Part shown: in pieces, positions 35,668 to 47,048 of the stretch
Layout of the letters: the number at the start of each line of letters is the position of its first letter
Position numbering within the stretch: position 1 is the first letter of the stretch
NCBI GenBank assembly: GCA_027559495.1
Contig: JAMXSV010000028.1
Location: 2,232,001 to 2,296,000, forward strand
Direction: 5' to 3'
Source of the DNA: Aurifilum marmelostoma
Lineage: Eukaryota > Ascomycota > Sordariomycetes > Diaporthales > Cryphonectriaceae
Length of the DNA stretch: 64,000 nt
Position numbers and translations under genes: made by a program
The notes under the pieces: generated by a model
Told to the model about the DNA's origin: nothing
What the model saw: only the letters and a program-made list of their open reading frames with translations
Database searches by the model: none

Positions 35668-37659
35668 TTACCCTATACGCGGCAGATTTGACGTCCAGGT
35701 GGTGAGGTATGTCTTTGGCGGCAAGAAGTACAAGGAACGATAGGCCTCCACCAGGAGGAACATGCGCGCAAAGAAGAGCACAGGCGGCAGAGGGGCATGC
35801 GTGATCATGACGAGCCTCTGCACGGTCTTGCGACTTGTGCGCTTGCGCAGGGCGGCGACGAGCCAGCCCAGCACACAGGGGGCCGGCGGCCCCGTGGAGG
35901 TGATCAGGGCCGCGGCCCTCCACAGCCACACCTCTGCTCTGGTCGGGAACGGGAAGTTCCACTGCAGCAGGTGCAGGCCGCCAAAGACCATGCCGCTCAG
36001 GGCTGCGCCTCCCACCCACACCCTCAGCATGTCGTCGTGGCCCCTGAGGCCCTCGTCCGCCATGGGGCGGCTCATGTTGCTGAACCGCGCACGCTTCCGG
36101 GTCTGGCCCGGCATCAGGACCGCGAGCTGGCGCAGCTCGTCGCGCGTGGGCACCCGCGACGCGGCGAGGTAGTACGGGGCCTCGATGTCCTGCGGCCTGA
36201 ACCAGTTCATCAGGTAGATGCACAGCGCCAGCACCGAGAAGGCCAGCACCATGACCTCGAGCGGGCTCGAGGGCAGGCCCGCCGCCTGCCGCGAGATGAG
36301 GTCGACCATCAGCAGCAGGACCTGCCAGACGGCCGCCAGCTTGACCAGGGTGTCGCTCTTGTCGCGGTCGCAGATCATGTCCTCGGTGACGTAGGGCAGC
36401 TTGGCGAGCAGGCCCGTCCTGCGCGCCGCGAGCAGCTGCGCCGCGCTCAGCGGGATCGCGTCGCCCTCGAGCGCTGTCAGGTTGCCCACCAGCGTCCACC
36501 TGTCCTTGCCTGACGGCAGGAAGTAGCTGTCTGCCGTCGACGACGCCAACTCGCGGATGACCGCCCGGGACGCCGTGGCGAGCTGCGCGTGGGGCTGCCA
36601 CGCCACGGGCCCGTAGCGTGCTGTGGCGGTTGTGATCTCGCGCTCGCTAAAGGCGCGCATGTCGTCTTCGGTGGCACGCTGGCCGCTGAAGTACCGGCTC
36701 AGGATCTCGAGCCGGCGGCTGGCCCAGTCTGCTCTGCTTTGCACCGTGGCAGCGCTGAGGGCTGATGGCGCTGGGCGAGCTGGGGATATCGAGGGTGCTG
36801 AGGGCGGCGGAGTTGTAGATGGAGCCTGGGAGGCGGTGGTGGACCCTGTCGTGGAGGACGAGGACGAGCTGCATGGGACTGGGGACTGTGACGCTGCGCC
36901 TGGAGAGCCCAGTCCGGCCTCGACGTCTATAGAGGAGGATGAGGAACTCCTCCTCCGGCTTTGCTGATGGCTCGAGGAGACCTGGCTTTGTCCGTCATCA
37001 GAGCCGGCCTGCTGGACTGGTGACGGCAGAACCACTTGGTTGTTGTTGTTATTATCACTATTATGATCAGGAGGAGCGGGAGATGGCGAGTTATTTGTAG
37101 CCTGCCCCCGGGGCTCAGCACCTGTCGTCTTATCTTCATCACTCTCATGAGGGACCTTCAGGATGAAGCCCCCCATGTCCGCCAGGCATGTGTGGTAGCG
37201 CGTCCATGGCACACCATCCTCATATGCAAACTCGAACAGAAGAGGCGTGTGAAAAGTGCAGGACCGTAGATCCGTGACGGCCTTGCCGAACAGCACCTCG
37301 GGGGCCAGCAGCGTGACCACCATCCATCGCACCTTGGTGAGGATGCCCCTGGCTTTCTTGCGGATCCTCTGCGCCCTCGTCTGGGGTGTTGTCTGAAGAG
37401 GGATGTTGAGGCGGAGGATGGACCACTGTTGGTCGGCCCGGATGTCAGTTGGTTTTCCCTGGTGGCCGCTTTCTGTCCTGACCTGCTGCGTGCGTGCTCA
37501 TTCTCTATGTGTGGACGGGATAGGGTATGGACCTACGGTGCAGAGGATGAGGATGGACAGGCTGTTGGTGAAGATTTCGATCGTGTCGCGCTGATTGCCC
37601 GCGTTGACGAAGCCCGGAACGCTATTTGGGAGAGTGCAGTTCGAGTCGAAGACGATCAT
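35668..37659 (-). CDS. Fungal-specific polytopic membrane protein
   Basis: I recognise the family as uncharacterised fungal integral membrane proteins marked by a W-x-I-L-x-L-N-I-P block; no function is established. Exons 37659-37537 and 37425-35668 give 626 residues. The join (GTAGGT donor, AACAG acceptor) creates ILILCTWSILRLNIP. Hydrophobic segments occur near residues 25-45, 85-105 and, after a long Ser/Pro/Asn-rich loop (about 130-280), at five further places: QVLLLMVDLI, VLAFSVLALCIYL, ALSGMVFGGLHLL, APCVLGWLVAAL and PPVLFFARMFLL. No signal peptide. The loop carries Asn, Ser and Ala runs. The ATG at 37659 gives a compact first exon; an earlier upstream exon cannot be excluded. Confidence 0.78.
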
Positions 37660-38784
37660 CGCCAACGGATCAATGCAAACCCTAATATTCTCAACATGGA
37701 AACATTCGACCAGGCCGGAATTGCAATATTGCCAGTGTTCAAATTTATAATGGCTTCGAGTCTCTCATGGTCGAGAATATCAGGAATTGGTGTCTGAATG
37801 TTTTGAAACTTTTGAGAGTTCGAACATTTGGCAAAAGAAAAGCCGAAAGCTTGCCAACCATAGATCTCATCAAGGCAGGGAGAACATCTGGCGAGAAAGA
37901 GAAGACAAGTTTCAAGCTTGGGTGAGAATGCGCAGGTGGCTATGTGCCACCTGGGCAGGTATCGGGGCTGGTACGGATGTGCAGGTTTGCCCTGTCAGCT
38001 CCGCCGCAGCAGTGTCGAGATGCAGGCATGAATATGCATGTTGGTTGCTCGTCGTGTGGAAAAGGAGTGACGCCTCATGCTGCGAGTGGGCTGAAGAGCA
38101 TTGACTGTGATGGGAACATGGTATATCCTCACCGATTGCAGGATCCTGCTCTCATAATTACTTGTCATTTGTCCTCCTCTTCTTCCCCTTCTCCCCTTCT
38201 TAGGCGCCGGAAATATAGTGGGAGCCTGATCTATTGGACTGATTGAATGCCAGCACAGCAGGCAATCGAGGATTGAATCTGCGGAGGGGAAAGGAAGGGC
38301 AAAGATCTGGTCTTGGAGGGGCTGCGCGCTCGTTTAAGCGCCCGGATGCTACTCGGCCCCACTGCTGTGGGTGTAAGTAGAGAACCTATTGGGCAACTTG
38401 AGATGCTACACCGCCACCCCTGTGGCATCCTGGGTGGTCTGCCTAAACAAAATGCTTATGACCCCCAGGCCACATGTGGAGGGGCCCATGGCTATGGCGG
38501 TGCGCTGAGCTGTCGCAAGAAGGAGCGCACTCTACAGGGTGCTGGTGAGAAGCGAAGAAATGTATATATCTGCTGTGTATGTGCTGTGTATATAGTTTGT
38601 CACACAAGTCGAATTGGCTCCCGCATTGGCATCGGCTGGCCAAACTACCTGTACTGGACCGAGAAAAGACTCTGCGTTCCATCCACCACCATTCATCAAT
38701 ATTGTCTGCGATGTTGGGCTTGTATACGCACCCACCGCCACTGGTAGGCAGAGAAAGTATGAAGACCTTTGCGAGCGGAGCCGC
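37660..38784. other. Intergenic region
   Basis: About 1.1 kb between two minus-strand genes (membrane-protein promoter side and pectin lyase 3' side). No gene supportable. Confidence 0.5.
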
Positions 38785-40174
38785 CTAGTCAATGACACCA
38801 ACACCAGCATTGGCGATAACATTCGACTGCACCCACTGGTACGTCTCAGCCGACGCGATGGTCTTGCCACTGAAGTCGGAGAAGAAGCTCGTGGTGGAGC
38901 TGGAGAAGGTACCAGAGCTGCCGAACCCGTTGATCTGGCAGTTCCGGCCCAGGTAGGCAGCGCATGCCGTGTTGGCCGTCGTCGAGGGCGAGGTGAAGTA
39001 CTGACCCTCTGGATCCGCGTCCAGGATGGTGGGCACGTTCTGGAAGACACTACCCTCGACGAGGACGTAACCGCCAGCACCAATCTCGAAGGCGTGGCCG
39101 GTGGAGCTATATCCGTACCAGTAGTTGTTGACGGCGTGCAGGAGCGTGTTGCCCTCGACCTTGGGCGAACGCCCAGAGAAGTGGTGGATGTAGTTACCCT
39201 TGAGGGTGACGAGGTCGCTGGACCCGTCGAAGAAGAGACCCCAGTACGCGTAGCTGTCGCAGTTGGGCGACCATGCTATAGTACAGAAGTGTGATTAGTA
39301 CACAAAAGGAGGACACAGAGAGTCAGAAAGAGGTTGATTTGTTGCGCAAAACCGCTTACAGGTTGTGCCGTCAAAGTTGTTATATGTGATGCTCACACGG
39401 GCGTCTGCCTGGGTACCCAGGACAATCTGCTGGCGGCCGATTTGCGAGATCTGGGACAAAGCACATAGAAAGTCAGTGCTCTTATCTCATGCTTGCAGGA
39501 GTGTCTGCTGCGCCACATCGGAAATATGGGATCTATCATACCGTAACGTGGTCAATCCACACCAGGTCACAGTCATCCAGGGTGATGGCATCACCTCCCC
39601 AGACGTACTTGGGGTTCAGGTCGGTGATCTCGATGTTCTGGATGATAACATTGCTCGCTCCGCTGACGATCCTGAGACCGCGGCCCTTGATGACACCCGA
39701 GCTACCAGAGCCGATGAGACTCTTGTTGCTGGTGATGGTGATGCCGAGCGTCGCAGCAGGATAGTACTCGACAGTCACCGAGGGCGCGTCCGGCTCGTAA
39801 TTTGTGCACCAGTCGTTCTGGTTGATGGCTTCCTGGCAAGCTGACCCGGTGCCCCACGGGGCACACCCAGTAGCAGTGACCTCTCCGGCAGTGCTGGTGA
39901 AGTCAAAGGTCTGCTGCAGGACAATGGTCAGGGCCTCGCTCGAGCCCAGGTACGAGACAAGCTCGTCGGTGGTCGTCGGGTAGACTGTAGATCCCGAGGC
40001 ACCACCGGTGGTGGAGGCAGCGAAGCCCTCAGGAGAACCCACGACGGCCTCGGTGGCCCTCTTGCCGAGCTTGACGCGCTCTTCCTGTCTCGCCCGGATC
40101 TGCTCCGGCGAGAGGGCCGCATTTGCAAGGGTAGCAGCCAGAGCGGCGCCCAGGAGGATGGATGGAGACCTCAT
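38785..40174 (-). CDS. Secreted pectin lyase (polysaccharide lyase family 1)
   Basis: Extracellular enzyme that cleaves methyl-esterified homogalacturonan by beta-elimination. Exons 40174-39542, 39450-39360 and 39275-38785 encode 404 residues. Residues 1-20 form a clear signal peptide (MRSPSILLGAALAATLANAA). The parallel beta-helix fold is indicated by successive coils: LIGSGSSGVIKGRGLRI, NVIIQNIEITDLNP, WGGDAITLDDCDLVWIDHVT, then LVTLKGNYIHHFSGRSPKVEG, which holds the conserved arginine region, and GHAFEIGAGGYVLVEG. The SWSPNCDSYAYWG segment and W/Y-rich cleft favour pectin lyase over pectate lyase. Introns use GTATGA and GTAAGC donors with CCCAG and TATAG acceptors. A TATA box precedes it. 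Length and domain order are normal. Confidence 0.94.
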
Positions 40175-40297
40175 GATGTTTGTTCTCGACTCTTTGCAGC
40201 AAATTCTGTGACAAGCCTGAGAGGGCAAAGATCTTGGACAAGGTGAGAGCTTCTTGACTGACAGCCAGGCCTGAAGAGAGGGGCGGAGGACTGTCGA

Positions 40298-40304
40298 TTT
40301 TATA
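40298..40304 (-). promoter_or_regulatory. TATA box of the pectin lyase gene
   Basis: TATAAAA on the minus strand, 124 bp upstream of the pectin lyase ATG, a typical position for a highly inducible fungal secreted-enzyme gene. Confidence 0.6.
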
Positions 40305-40515
40305 GCCTCGTAGACCTCTGCGGACCTCGAGCGTCACCCGCACCGTAGTAACCAGATACATCCATCCTCCTTTGCTCTCCTTTGCAAGCTCCGCCTTGGC
40401 TCCATCATTATCGTTCCCCTAGCTGACCATGTCATATCGATGGGAGTGAGCATTGCCTAGCAGCAAACTCTATACCGAGACGGCACAACTCTCACTCGAG
40501 GGCTCACCCGTAGCC

Positions 40516-40539
40516 GCTGCTGCTGCTGCTGCTGCTGCT
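40516..40539. repeat. (GCT)8 microsatellite
   Basis: Eight perfect GCT units in non-coding DNA upstream of the pectin lyase gene. Confidence 0.9.
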
Positions 40540-42022
40540 TGCTAATGTGTGTATGCTGTCAGCGCGGTTTGTGACGGTGAGTGTGGCTGCAACGCTCCAC
40601 TTGATAATACAGCCTTCTATACCTACCGCATTTGCAAATCATCTCCGCACACACTGGACGTTGAAGACTCGGGACTGGCTCCGAGGCCCTCTATGGCAAT
40701 TCTTGCTTGCCACGATCGTGGTTGGCGGGAACAGCCTCAAAAGTTTGGGCGGCCCAGGAGATGCCATCCTTTCGTTGGCGGGAACGCGGCAGTCCACCAA
40801 TCTGCAGTGAGCACTGTTGTAATAGTTGACACTGGACTATGTCTTGGCATGGGAACGCCATGGGCCCACGGCAAAATGCAACACAGCGTGTGTGCGTGAT
40901 GGGATTGAGAGAATGATTAGATTAGGGAAGACCTACTGCTACCACTGCATGTACGAAACCTGCCGCGCTGGGCACATGACCTAGCTCGGGGCGGGGGTGG
41001 GTTGTCATACAGCAGCAGCGAACCGAGCGCTTGCCTATTGTTGCACTGCATGGCACAAGGAGGAAAGAACGAAGTTGGCGGAGTGGCGCGCACACTAACA
41101 AACTACCTGCAGGTGACACTGGCACTATGCGACTAAGATCCTCCTGTCAAGTCACGATGGCTGCATTCCGTCATCGGGAGTTGCTCTGGAATTATTTTTC
41201 CGGCACCGTTCACGTAAGCTCGACAAGCTTGGCATGCCTGGGGTGAGGCTATCGTCAGCAGCAATATATTGTGGCACTGTCCAGGACAGCTAGCAGTGGT
41301 GTTCATACCAGAGAATTATTGACCCTCAAGTTAAGATACTCGCACCTGGCTCTTGTTGGTATACCAAACCATGGATTAGCACAGCACAGACTCCATAGCA
41401 CATCTCTATTCCCAACAAGTAATATGAATTTCGATATTAATGATGCCCAGGTAGGTTTAATCTCGAGAGGTTGAATTAGGGCACGCCGTGGTAGATGGTG
41501 CTCTATAAATCCAGGCGAGGGTGTAGTACTGTGGTAGCACTCTGCCAAGCACTAGAAATGGCCACCGGAAGGATCCATGAATCGGGTCTAAGTATAGTGC
41601 TTCCAGGGGATCTTCCAGGGCCATCTTGCACTAGAGACCTTCCCCCATCAACAACAGCATCATCAACAACAATTATTCTATTCCTTTTCGCCGATTCTGA
41701 AGATTCTGACTGGAGAAACAGGCTGGACGTAATGATCCTGATTTTATCTAGAATAATGCCATCGAAAACCTGCCAGAAGACATCGAATTTAATGGCTCCA
41801 GCATCTTCAATTTCTATTCTTCGTTCAAAGCGTCGTCAACGCCCTCTCCATCTTTGAACAGCCAGCTTGAGCATATCTCGTGCATTGTAGCGTGGACGGT
41901 GTGGAGCATCAGACCCACTGGTACCTCTGGCACAAAAAATGACATGGTACAGCCATCGTTTTTGATACCTGTTGCATTTCACTACGTAAAGTACCACCTC
42001 TCCTGCCAGTGAGAACGCCACC

Positions 42023-44083
42023 ATGTACGCTCGATCGGCTCTATGCAACGTGTGCAGCTCAATTGACTTTTTTCTGGCCGCAGGTCTCGATATAGAATGG
42101 TCCGCATCCAAGGGGGTGGTTAATGACCAATACTATCGCATCCTTTCGCCCGTAGGGACCGCCTATCGAGATCTCTGGCGCCAGGTCTCGACTTGTCCAC
42201 TCTGTCCCCTACTGCGCGCAACCCGCAGAGCGCCTCAGAGAGGGTGCCTGGACGACAGTGTCTGCATCTCTCTGCTTAAAGACGGTGGGGTCTGCGGATT
42301 CGCTGACGGCTCTGTGGTTCCTGGAGGCGCTGGGGTCTTCGAGGTGGCAGTGCGACCACTGAATGGACCTAAAGATGTACGCCGGCCCTCCAAAAAGAAA
42401 ACGGTGGTATTGGCCGTGCATCCCTCACGAGTGGCGCGATCGTTTGACCCTCGCCTGCCCTTGTGGTGGTTAGCTTGGTGCAAGGAGAACCATGATGCAT
42501 GCCGTGCTGCTATCGGGATGCAACCGTCGCATCCTATCAGGTTGGTAGATTGCAAGGCGGGACTATTGGTGCAACATGATGGGAAGGCACCATACGTGAC
42601 CTTGAGCTACGTCTGGGGCAAGGAAGCTGAGAAATCAACCGGAGAGAAGACCTACAAGGACACTGACAGTCCTGATTTTGAGAGTGGAAAGCTGCCGGAG
42701 AACATAACGGCAGTGATTGAAGATGCCATGTTGGTCACACAGCAGATCGGCTACCGTTTTCTCTGGGTCGACCGATACTGTATCGACCAGCAAGATAAGA
42801 TCTCTGCCGACCAGCAGATCAGTCAGATGGACAGGATCTACAACGGTGCCGACATCACTCTCGTCGCAGCGGCCGGAGAGGATGGCAACTACGGCTTGGC
42901 AGGAGTCAGTACGGAGTTCTTTGTCCGACTCGAGTCGACCCGGATCGAGACAGGTCCAGATGGGGCTGGGCCTGCCTTGATGTCCTTCGCCAGTGGCTCA
43001 TCCACATTCTCACTCGAGTATCAAAAATGGAGCACTAGGGGCTGGACCTTTCAGGAGGCCCTGCTCTCTCGCAGATGCTTGGTATTCACCGAAGATTGGA
43101 TGTTTTTCCAGTGTGGCAAAGCACACTGCTACACGAGGCAGGGGCTCCAACCACCGTTTGGCCCCTTGCCCTCACCAGGCTCGGATGAGGAGCTCAGACT
43201 GGGCGCGCCAGCCTCAACCTGGTACACCCGGTCCTGGTCACAGTTCCCACGCTCCTACGCAGAACGACTCGATCCGGCTTCTAGGGATGATGCATACAAA
43301 GCTCTCCGTCCGCTCTGCCAAATCATCCAGGAATATACGAAACGAGAACTGACCTATGAAAAGGATGCCTTGCGCGCCATCCAGGGAGTTCTCAATCGCT
43401 ATATCGATCTGCATCACAACCAGGTCCAACATCTCTGGGGTATCCCTTATATATCTCCCCACCCTTCGCGTGACGACTCAGTCTTTGTCGAATGCCTCGC
43501 CTGGTCTATGGCTTCCATGGTCGGGTCTGGATTCTTGAGCCGACGCCGTGACTTTCCATCATGGTCATGGGCAGGCTGGAAAGGCCGCATAGAGTATTCT
43601 CTGCCGCGCAACGAGGCACGTCTTTCGAACAGGGCAGTGTTGTGTTCGACGCGGGATAGCGAGCGTGGTGCTGACTCGGTGCTTGAGGTTGAGGCCATGT
43701 TCATTTCTCCTGGAGACTTCCGCAGGAGAGGACACTTTGAAATCACTTTGTCACATTACCATGATTTGAGGTGTCACATCTACGATACGGAGCAGAACCA
43801 ACAAAAAGTCCGTGACGATATGCTCAGCGGACGTGGTAAAACACGCGTGTGTGTCGTATATCAGTTTCTTACCAGTCACACCCGGGGCTTACACGGCTTA
43901 GTGCTTGCTCCAGTATCGGACAATGCGGATATGTGCTACCAACGCATTGGAGACGTACGTGCTACTGCTTGGACAAATAGCGGAGCCCAGACAATCTCAG
44001 GCGAAATGGAGGCATCTCAGAAGACGCGAGCACATAGCCATGGGGAAAGGAACTGGTCTTTCGAAAAGTTCACGTTGGTATGA
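42023..44083 (+). CDS. HET-domain (heterokaryon incompatibility) protein
   Basis: HET-domain proteins act in fungal non-self recognition and can trigger programmed cell death after fusion of incompatible hyphae; partner and allele specificity here are unknown. One uninterrupted exon encodes 686 residues. The HET domain begins near residue 190 with YVTLSYVWG, followed by ITAVIEDAMLVTQQIGYRFLWVDRYCIDQ (the second conserved block, with IDQQD) and the third block RGWTFQEALLSRRCLVF near 338. The N-terminal 185 residues include CNVC and CPLCPLL pairs, possibly metal-binding, a common lead-in for this family. The C-terminus shows no WD40, NACHT or ankyrin repeats. The absence of introns in such a long gene contrasts with most neighbours. 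Confidence 0.93.
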   Translation: MYARSALCNVCSSIDFFLAAGLDIEWSASKGVVNDQYYRILSPVGTAYRDLWRQVSTCPLCPLLRATRRAPQRGCLDDSVCISLLKDGGVCGFADGSVVPGGAGVFEVAVRPLNGPKDVRRPSKKKTVVLAVHPSRVARSFDPRLPLWWLAWCKENHDACRAAIGMQPSHPIRLVDCKAGLLVQHDGKAPYVTLSYVWGKEAEKSTGEKTYKDTDSPDFESGKLPENITAVIEDAMLVTQQIGYRFLWVDRYCIDQQDKISADQQISQMDRIYNGADITLVAAAGEDGNYGLAGVSTEFFVRLESTRIETGPDGAGPALMSFASGSSTFSLEYQKWSTRGWTFQEALLSRRCLVFTEDWMFFQCGKAHCYTRQGLQPPFGPLPSPGSDEELRLGAPASTWYTRSWSQFPRSYAERLDPASRDDAYKALRPLCQIIQEYTKRELTYEKDALRAIQGVLNRYIDLHHNQVQHLWGIPYISPHPSRDDSVFVECLAWSMASMVGSGFLSRRRDFPSWSWAGWKGRIEYSLPRNEARLSNRAVLCSTRDSERGADSVLEVEAMFISPGDFRRRGHFEITLSHYHDLRCHIYDTEQNQQKVRDDMLSGRGKTRVCVVYQFLTSHTRGLHGLVLAPVSDNADMCYQRIGDVRATAWTNSGAQTISGEMEASQKTRAHSHGERNWSFEKFTLV

Positions 44084-44599
44084 GTCGGAAATTCTCGTCA
44101 TATCTCAAAAACCCTTTCGATCTAAATTACATGGATCGAAATTTCTAATTTGCCATGGAGCACGGGATTAAAGCATGGTAAGGGTGTAACATACGAGACG
44201 TGCGATTGAGGGAAAGAAAGAAAAAAAAAAAAAGGAAAAAAAAGTGACGTGTGTTCTATATCATACTTGCTGGCTGACCATGTGACAATGCCAATATTAT
44301 TTATTTGTCGCTCGGTCGGTCGAGGTTGTCTGACGAGAGCTTAGTGGGCTGGAAACGCGTGTACAGTAGTATAGTACTGTAATACGGGTTTCGGGAGTGC
44401 TTCGTGTCCTTCCGCTGCGCCATACCGCAACAAGTACTTTCTGCTGACAATCACAAGTCTCTCCGGCTTCAGCCGCACACAACCAACACAAGACAAGTCG
44501 TGCTGAACAAAGCACCTGCATTTCTCTCTCCTCGGATTGGCTGGGTAACACTCGAATTCTCGAATTCTGCAGCTACAAGGACAGACGCGGGGTTACGAG
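44084..44599. other. Intergenic region
   Basis: About 520 bp, with an A-rich stretch at 44214-44244. Presumably the promoter of the next gene. Confidence 0.5.
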
Positions 44600-45959
44600 A
44601 TGGCCGGACATAATGGCGGCGGCGGCGGCGGCGGCGGCGATGACGAGGGCAGCTCGTACGGCCAGTACCAGGTAGAGCTCTACAAGAACGGCGCTCTTCT
44701 CGAGCAGCTACCAGAGGTCACGACCGACCCGACGAAGCTGCAGGAGCAGGCGAGGAAGGTCATGCCGTCGGGCCCCTTCAATTACATCTATGGAGGCGCC
44801 GGGGAGGGCGCTACTATGGATGCGAACCGGCTCGCATTTCGACAGTGGAAGATCATCCCGCGGTTTCTGAGGCCTACCCTGCCGCGTGATCTGAGCATCA
44901 AGCTCTTTGGTCAGACCTATCGTAAGTCACTGCTGCCCTGCACACATTCGAAGACATGTCGTGGCGATAAGTAGGAGGGAACAGCCTGCCCTGACGTCAG
45001 AATACCCATTCCTTACAGCAAGCCCCGTGATCATGGCTCCAATAGGCGTGATGGGGGCCTATCATGAAGACCGCGAGGTGGGCGTTGCTGCCGCGTGTGC
45101 TGAGCTGGGCGTGCCCTTTACGCTGAGCACGGCGGGCACCTCGAGCATCGAGGAGGTGGCAGAGGCCTCGGGCGATGGCTCAGCCAGGTGGTTCCAGCTG
45201 TACTGGCCAAACGACGAGGAGTTCACAGCATCGATCCTCAACAGGGCCAAGAAGAGTGGCTATACGGTCCTTGTCGTCACCCTGGACACCTTCACCATGT
45301 CGTGGCGGCCTCTTGACCTAGACGCTGGGTTCCTGCCGTTCGTCAAGGGGCAAGGCGTGCAGGTGGGCTTCAGCGACCCCGTCTTTCGGCGCAAGTTTGC
45401 AAAGATGAGCGATGGGGAGACGCCAGAGGACAACCCGTTTCTGGCATCGCAGGTCTTCATTGCTGATGTCTTCTCGGGCAATGCGCACAGCTGGGAGGAC
45501 CTCAAGATGCTAAGGAAGTATTGGGACGGCCCGATCGTGCTCAAGGGTATCCTCAGCGCCGAAGATGCCAGGCTCGCCCTGAAGCATGGTATGGACGGCA
45601 TCATCGTCTCCAACCACGGAGGAAGACAGATGGACGGGGCAGTGCCGTCGTTGGAGATGCTACCCGAGATTGTAGACGCGGTCGGCGATTCGATGACCGT
45701 CCTGTTCGATTCCGGGATCCGCACGGGCGCCGACATCATCAAGGCCCTGTGTCTCGGTGCGAAAGCGGTGCTCGTAGGGAGGCCTGTCATGTATGGACTA
45801 GGTATACGTGGCAGGGAGGGCGCGCGACATGTTCTGGCTGGGCTGCTGGCTGATCTTGACCAGAGTATGGGCCTGTCCTGTGTGAAGAGCATTGGCGAGC
45901 TCGACCGAGGCAGGCTGAGGCGGGTCACGTATGGTGGAGATGTGAAAGCCTTATTATAG
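44600..45959 (+). CDS. FMN-dependent 2-hydroxyacid dehydrogenase/oxidase
   Basis: Flavin enzyme of the lactate oxidase/lactate monooxygenase/glycolate oxidase family, oxidising an L-2-hydroxyacid to the 2-oxoacid; exact substrate and electron acceptor are not predictable. Exons 44600-44921 and 45019-45959 (GTAAGT donor, TTACAG acceptor) give 420 residues. A poly-Gly run from GGC repeats lies at residues 5-12. The TIM barrel follows: FNYIYGGAGEGAT, SPVIMAPIGVMG, PFTLSTAGTSSIEE, WFQLYW, VLVVTLDTF, the active-site SNHGGRQMDGA (His near 305), LFDSGIRTGADIIKAL and KAVLVGRPVMYGL. No targeting signal is obvious. A full-length barrel with all FMN and substrate motifs suggests an active enzyme. Confidence 0.93.
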
Positions 45960-47048
45960 CCTTGTATCGACATGCACTGTAGTGTGGGTTTCTATGTATC
46001 CACCTCGTTTAAGTCCCCCTCGACATGTGCTCAAGAATGTGCTTCAGCCTTTCCATCCCACGTAGGGTCTTGTAGTGGTCTATGTAGTCGGTCGTTGGAA
46101 TCGCGAACGAGGCACTAGACTGGTTGTGGACGAGATATTTTCAGGTGACGTTGGGTGCCTGCGCCTTCTGGAGGGATGTCGCTAAGAGAGGCAAGGGAGA
46201 GGGGTTCAGGGGGGGGAGTTGGTGCCCAGGGTGCCCTGGATTTTGGGGGCGAGACCAGTCTGTACTGGGGCACCAGGGGCACCTGCCGGATCATCATCGT
46301 CCCACGCCGCTGCAGGCGCGTCTTAGGTAAGGAAGTCACTTACGTACCTAGGTACTCTTCCTCTGGCCACAGCGTGCCTTCCGGGTTTTGAGCTGCCTGA
46401 AAACGCGAGACTTTCTTTTGTTGATGCTTCAACCATCCACAAGTAATGGCATTCGTCTCCTTGGCTGGCGTCCATTTGAAAAGGCCCTGATCGCCATTCT
46501 CGAGAAGCCTGACATCATCAGCTATTACTGACAGGCCTGCATTTTCTCATTCCGGACCAGAAGGACGCAGCGCGACCGCGTTCTCGTACACGGCTCTCAT
46601 TTGAAAAATCACATTTTCCTCGTTGCCCAACAAGTCACAAAAACTCTGGAGCTACCCAGGAGCGACAACGCATCTTGCAGCCTGGAAGCAATTGTATTGG
46701 TCATTTATGAGCCGCTTTCTTCAGCTCCAGGGCTGCTTATTTTTTTGACCTGCAAAAGACGTACAGATCTTTCGCCTCTGGTCACAAAATTTTCCCCTGC
46801 TGCAACAACGCTTTGCATCGTTGTCGCACCCCTCCGTCACCACTGCATTTGTGTCTTTATCTTCTTGTTCTTTCTCTTTTTTCCTTTTACCCTCTCTTCA
46901 ATGCCCACAAGTGTAGTTGAGCCACGTCCTGTTCTCTGTCGTCGTTCTCTGATGTTCTGCTGTCCGCAGCTCCTGGAGAACTCCCCTTCTTCTCTCCCTT
47001 TTTGTGTCTCTCGTCTCGGGTAGCTGGACAGTCATTGCTTCGACACAA
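45960..47048. other. Intergenic region upstream of the F-box gene
   Basis: About 1.1 kb. An imperfect inverted pair of GGTGCCC-type motifs (46221-46239 and 46267-46283) stands out; otherwise a T/C-rich leader precedes the next ATG. Confidence 0.5.

Larger units (their letters stand above)
40175..42022. other. Divergent intergenic region between pectin lyase and HET genes
   Basis: About 1.8 kb with promoters for both genes and a GCT microsatellite. No additional gene supportable. Confidence 0.5.

Noticed and set aside
35660..36601. Long Ala/Arg/Gly-rich minus-strand frame
   Set aside because: Shadow frame of the GC-rich exon of the polytopic membrane protein.
46221..46283. Inverted GGTGCCC motifs as a regulatory hairpin
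   Set aside because: Imperfect, short and far (about 770 bp) from the next start codon; no supporting evidence.
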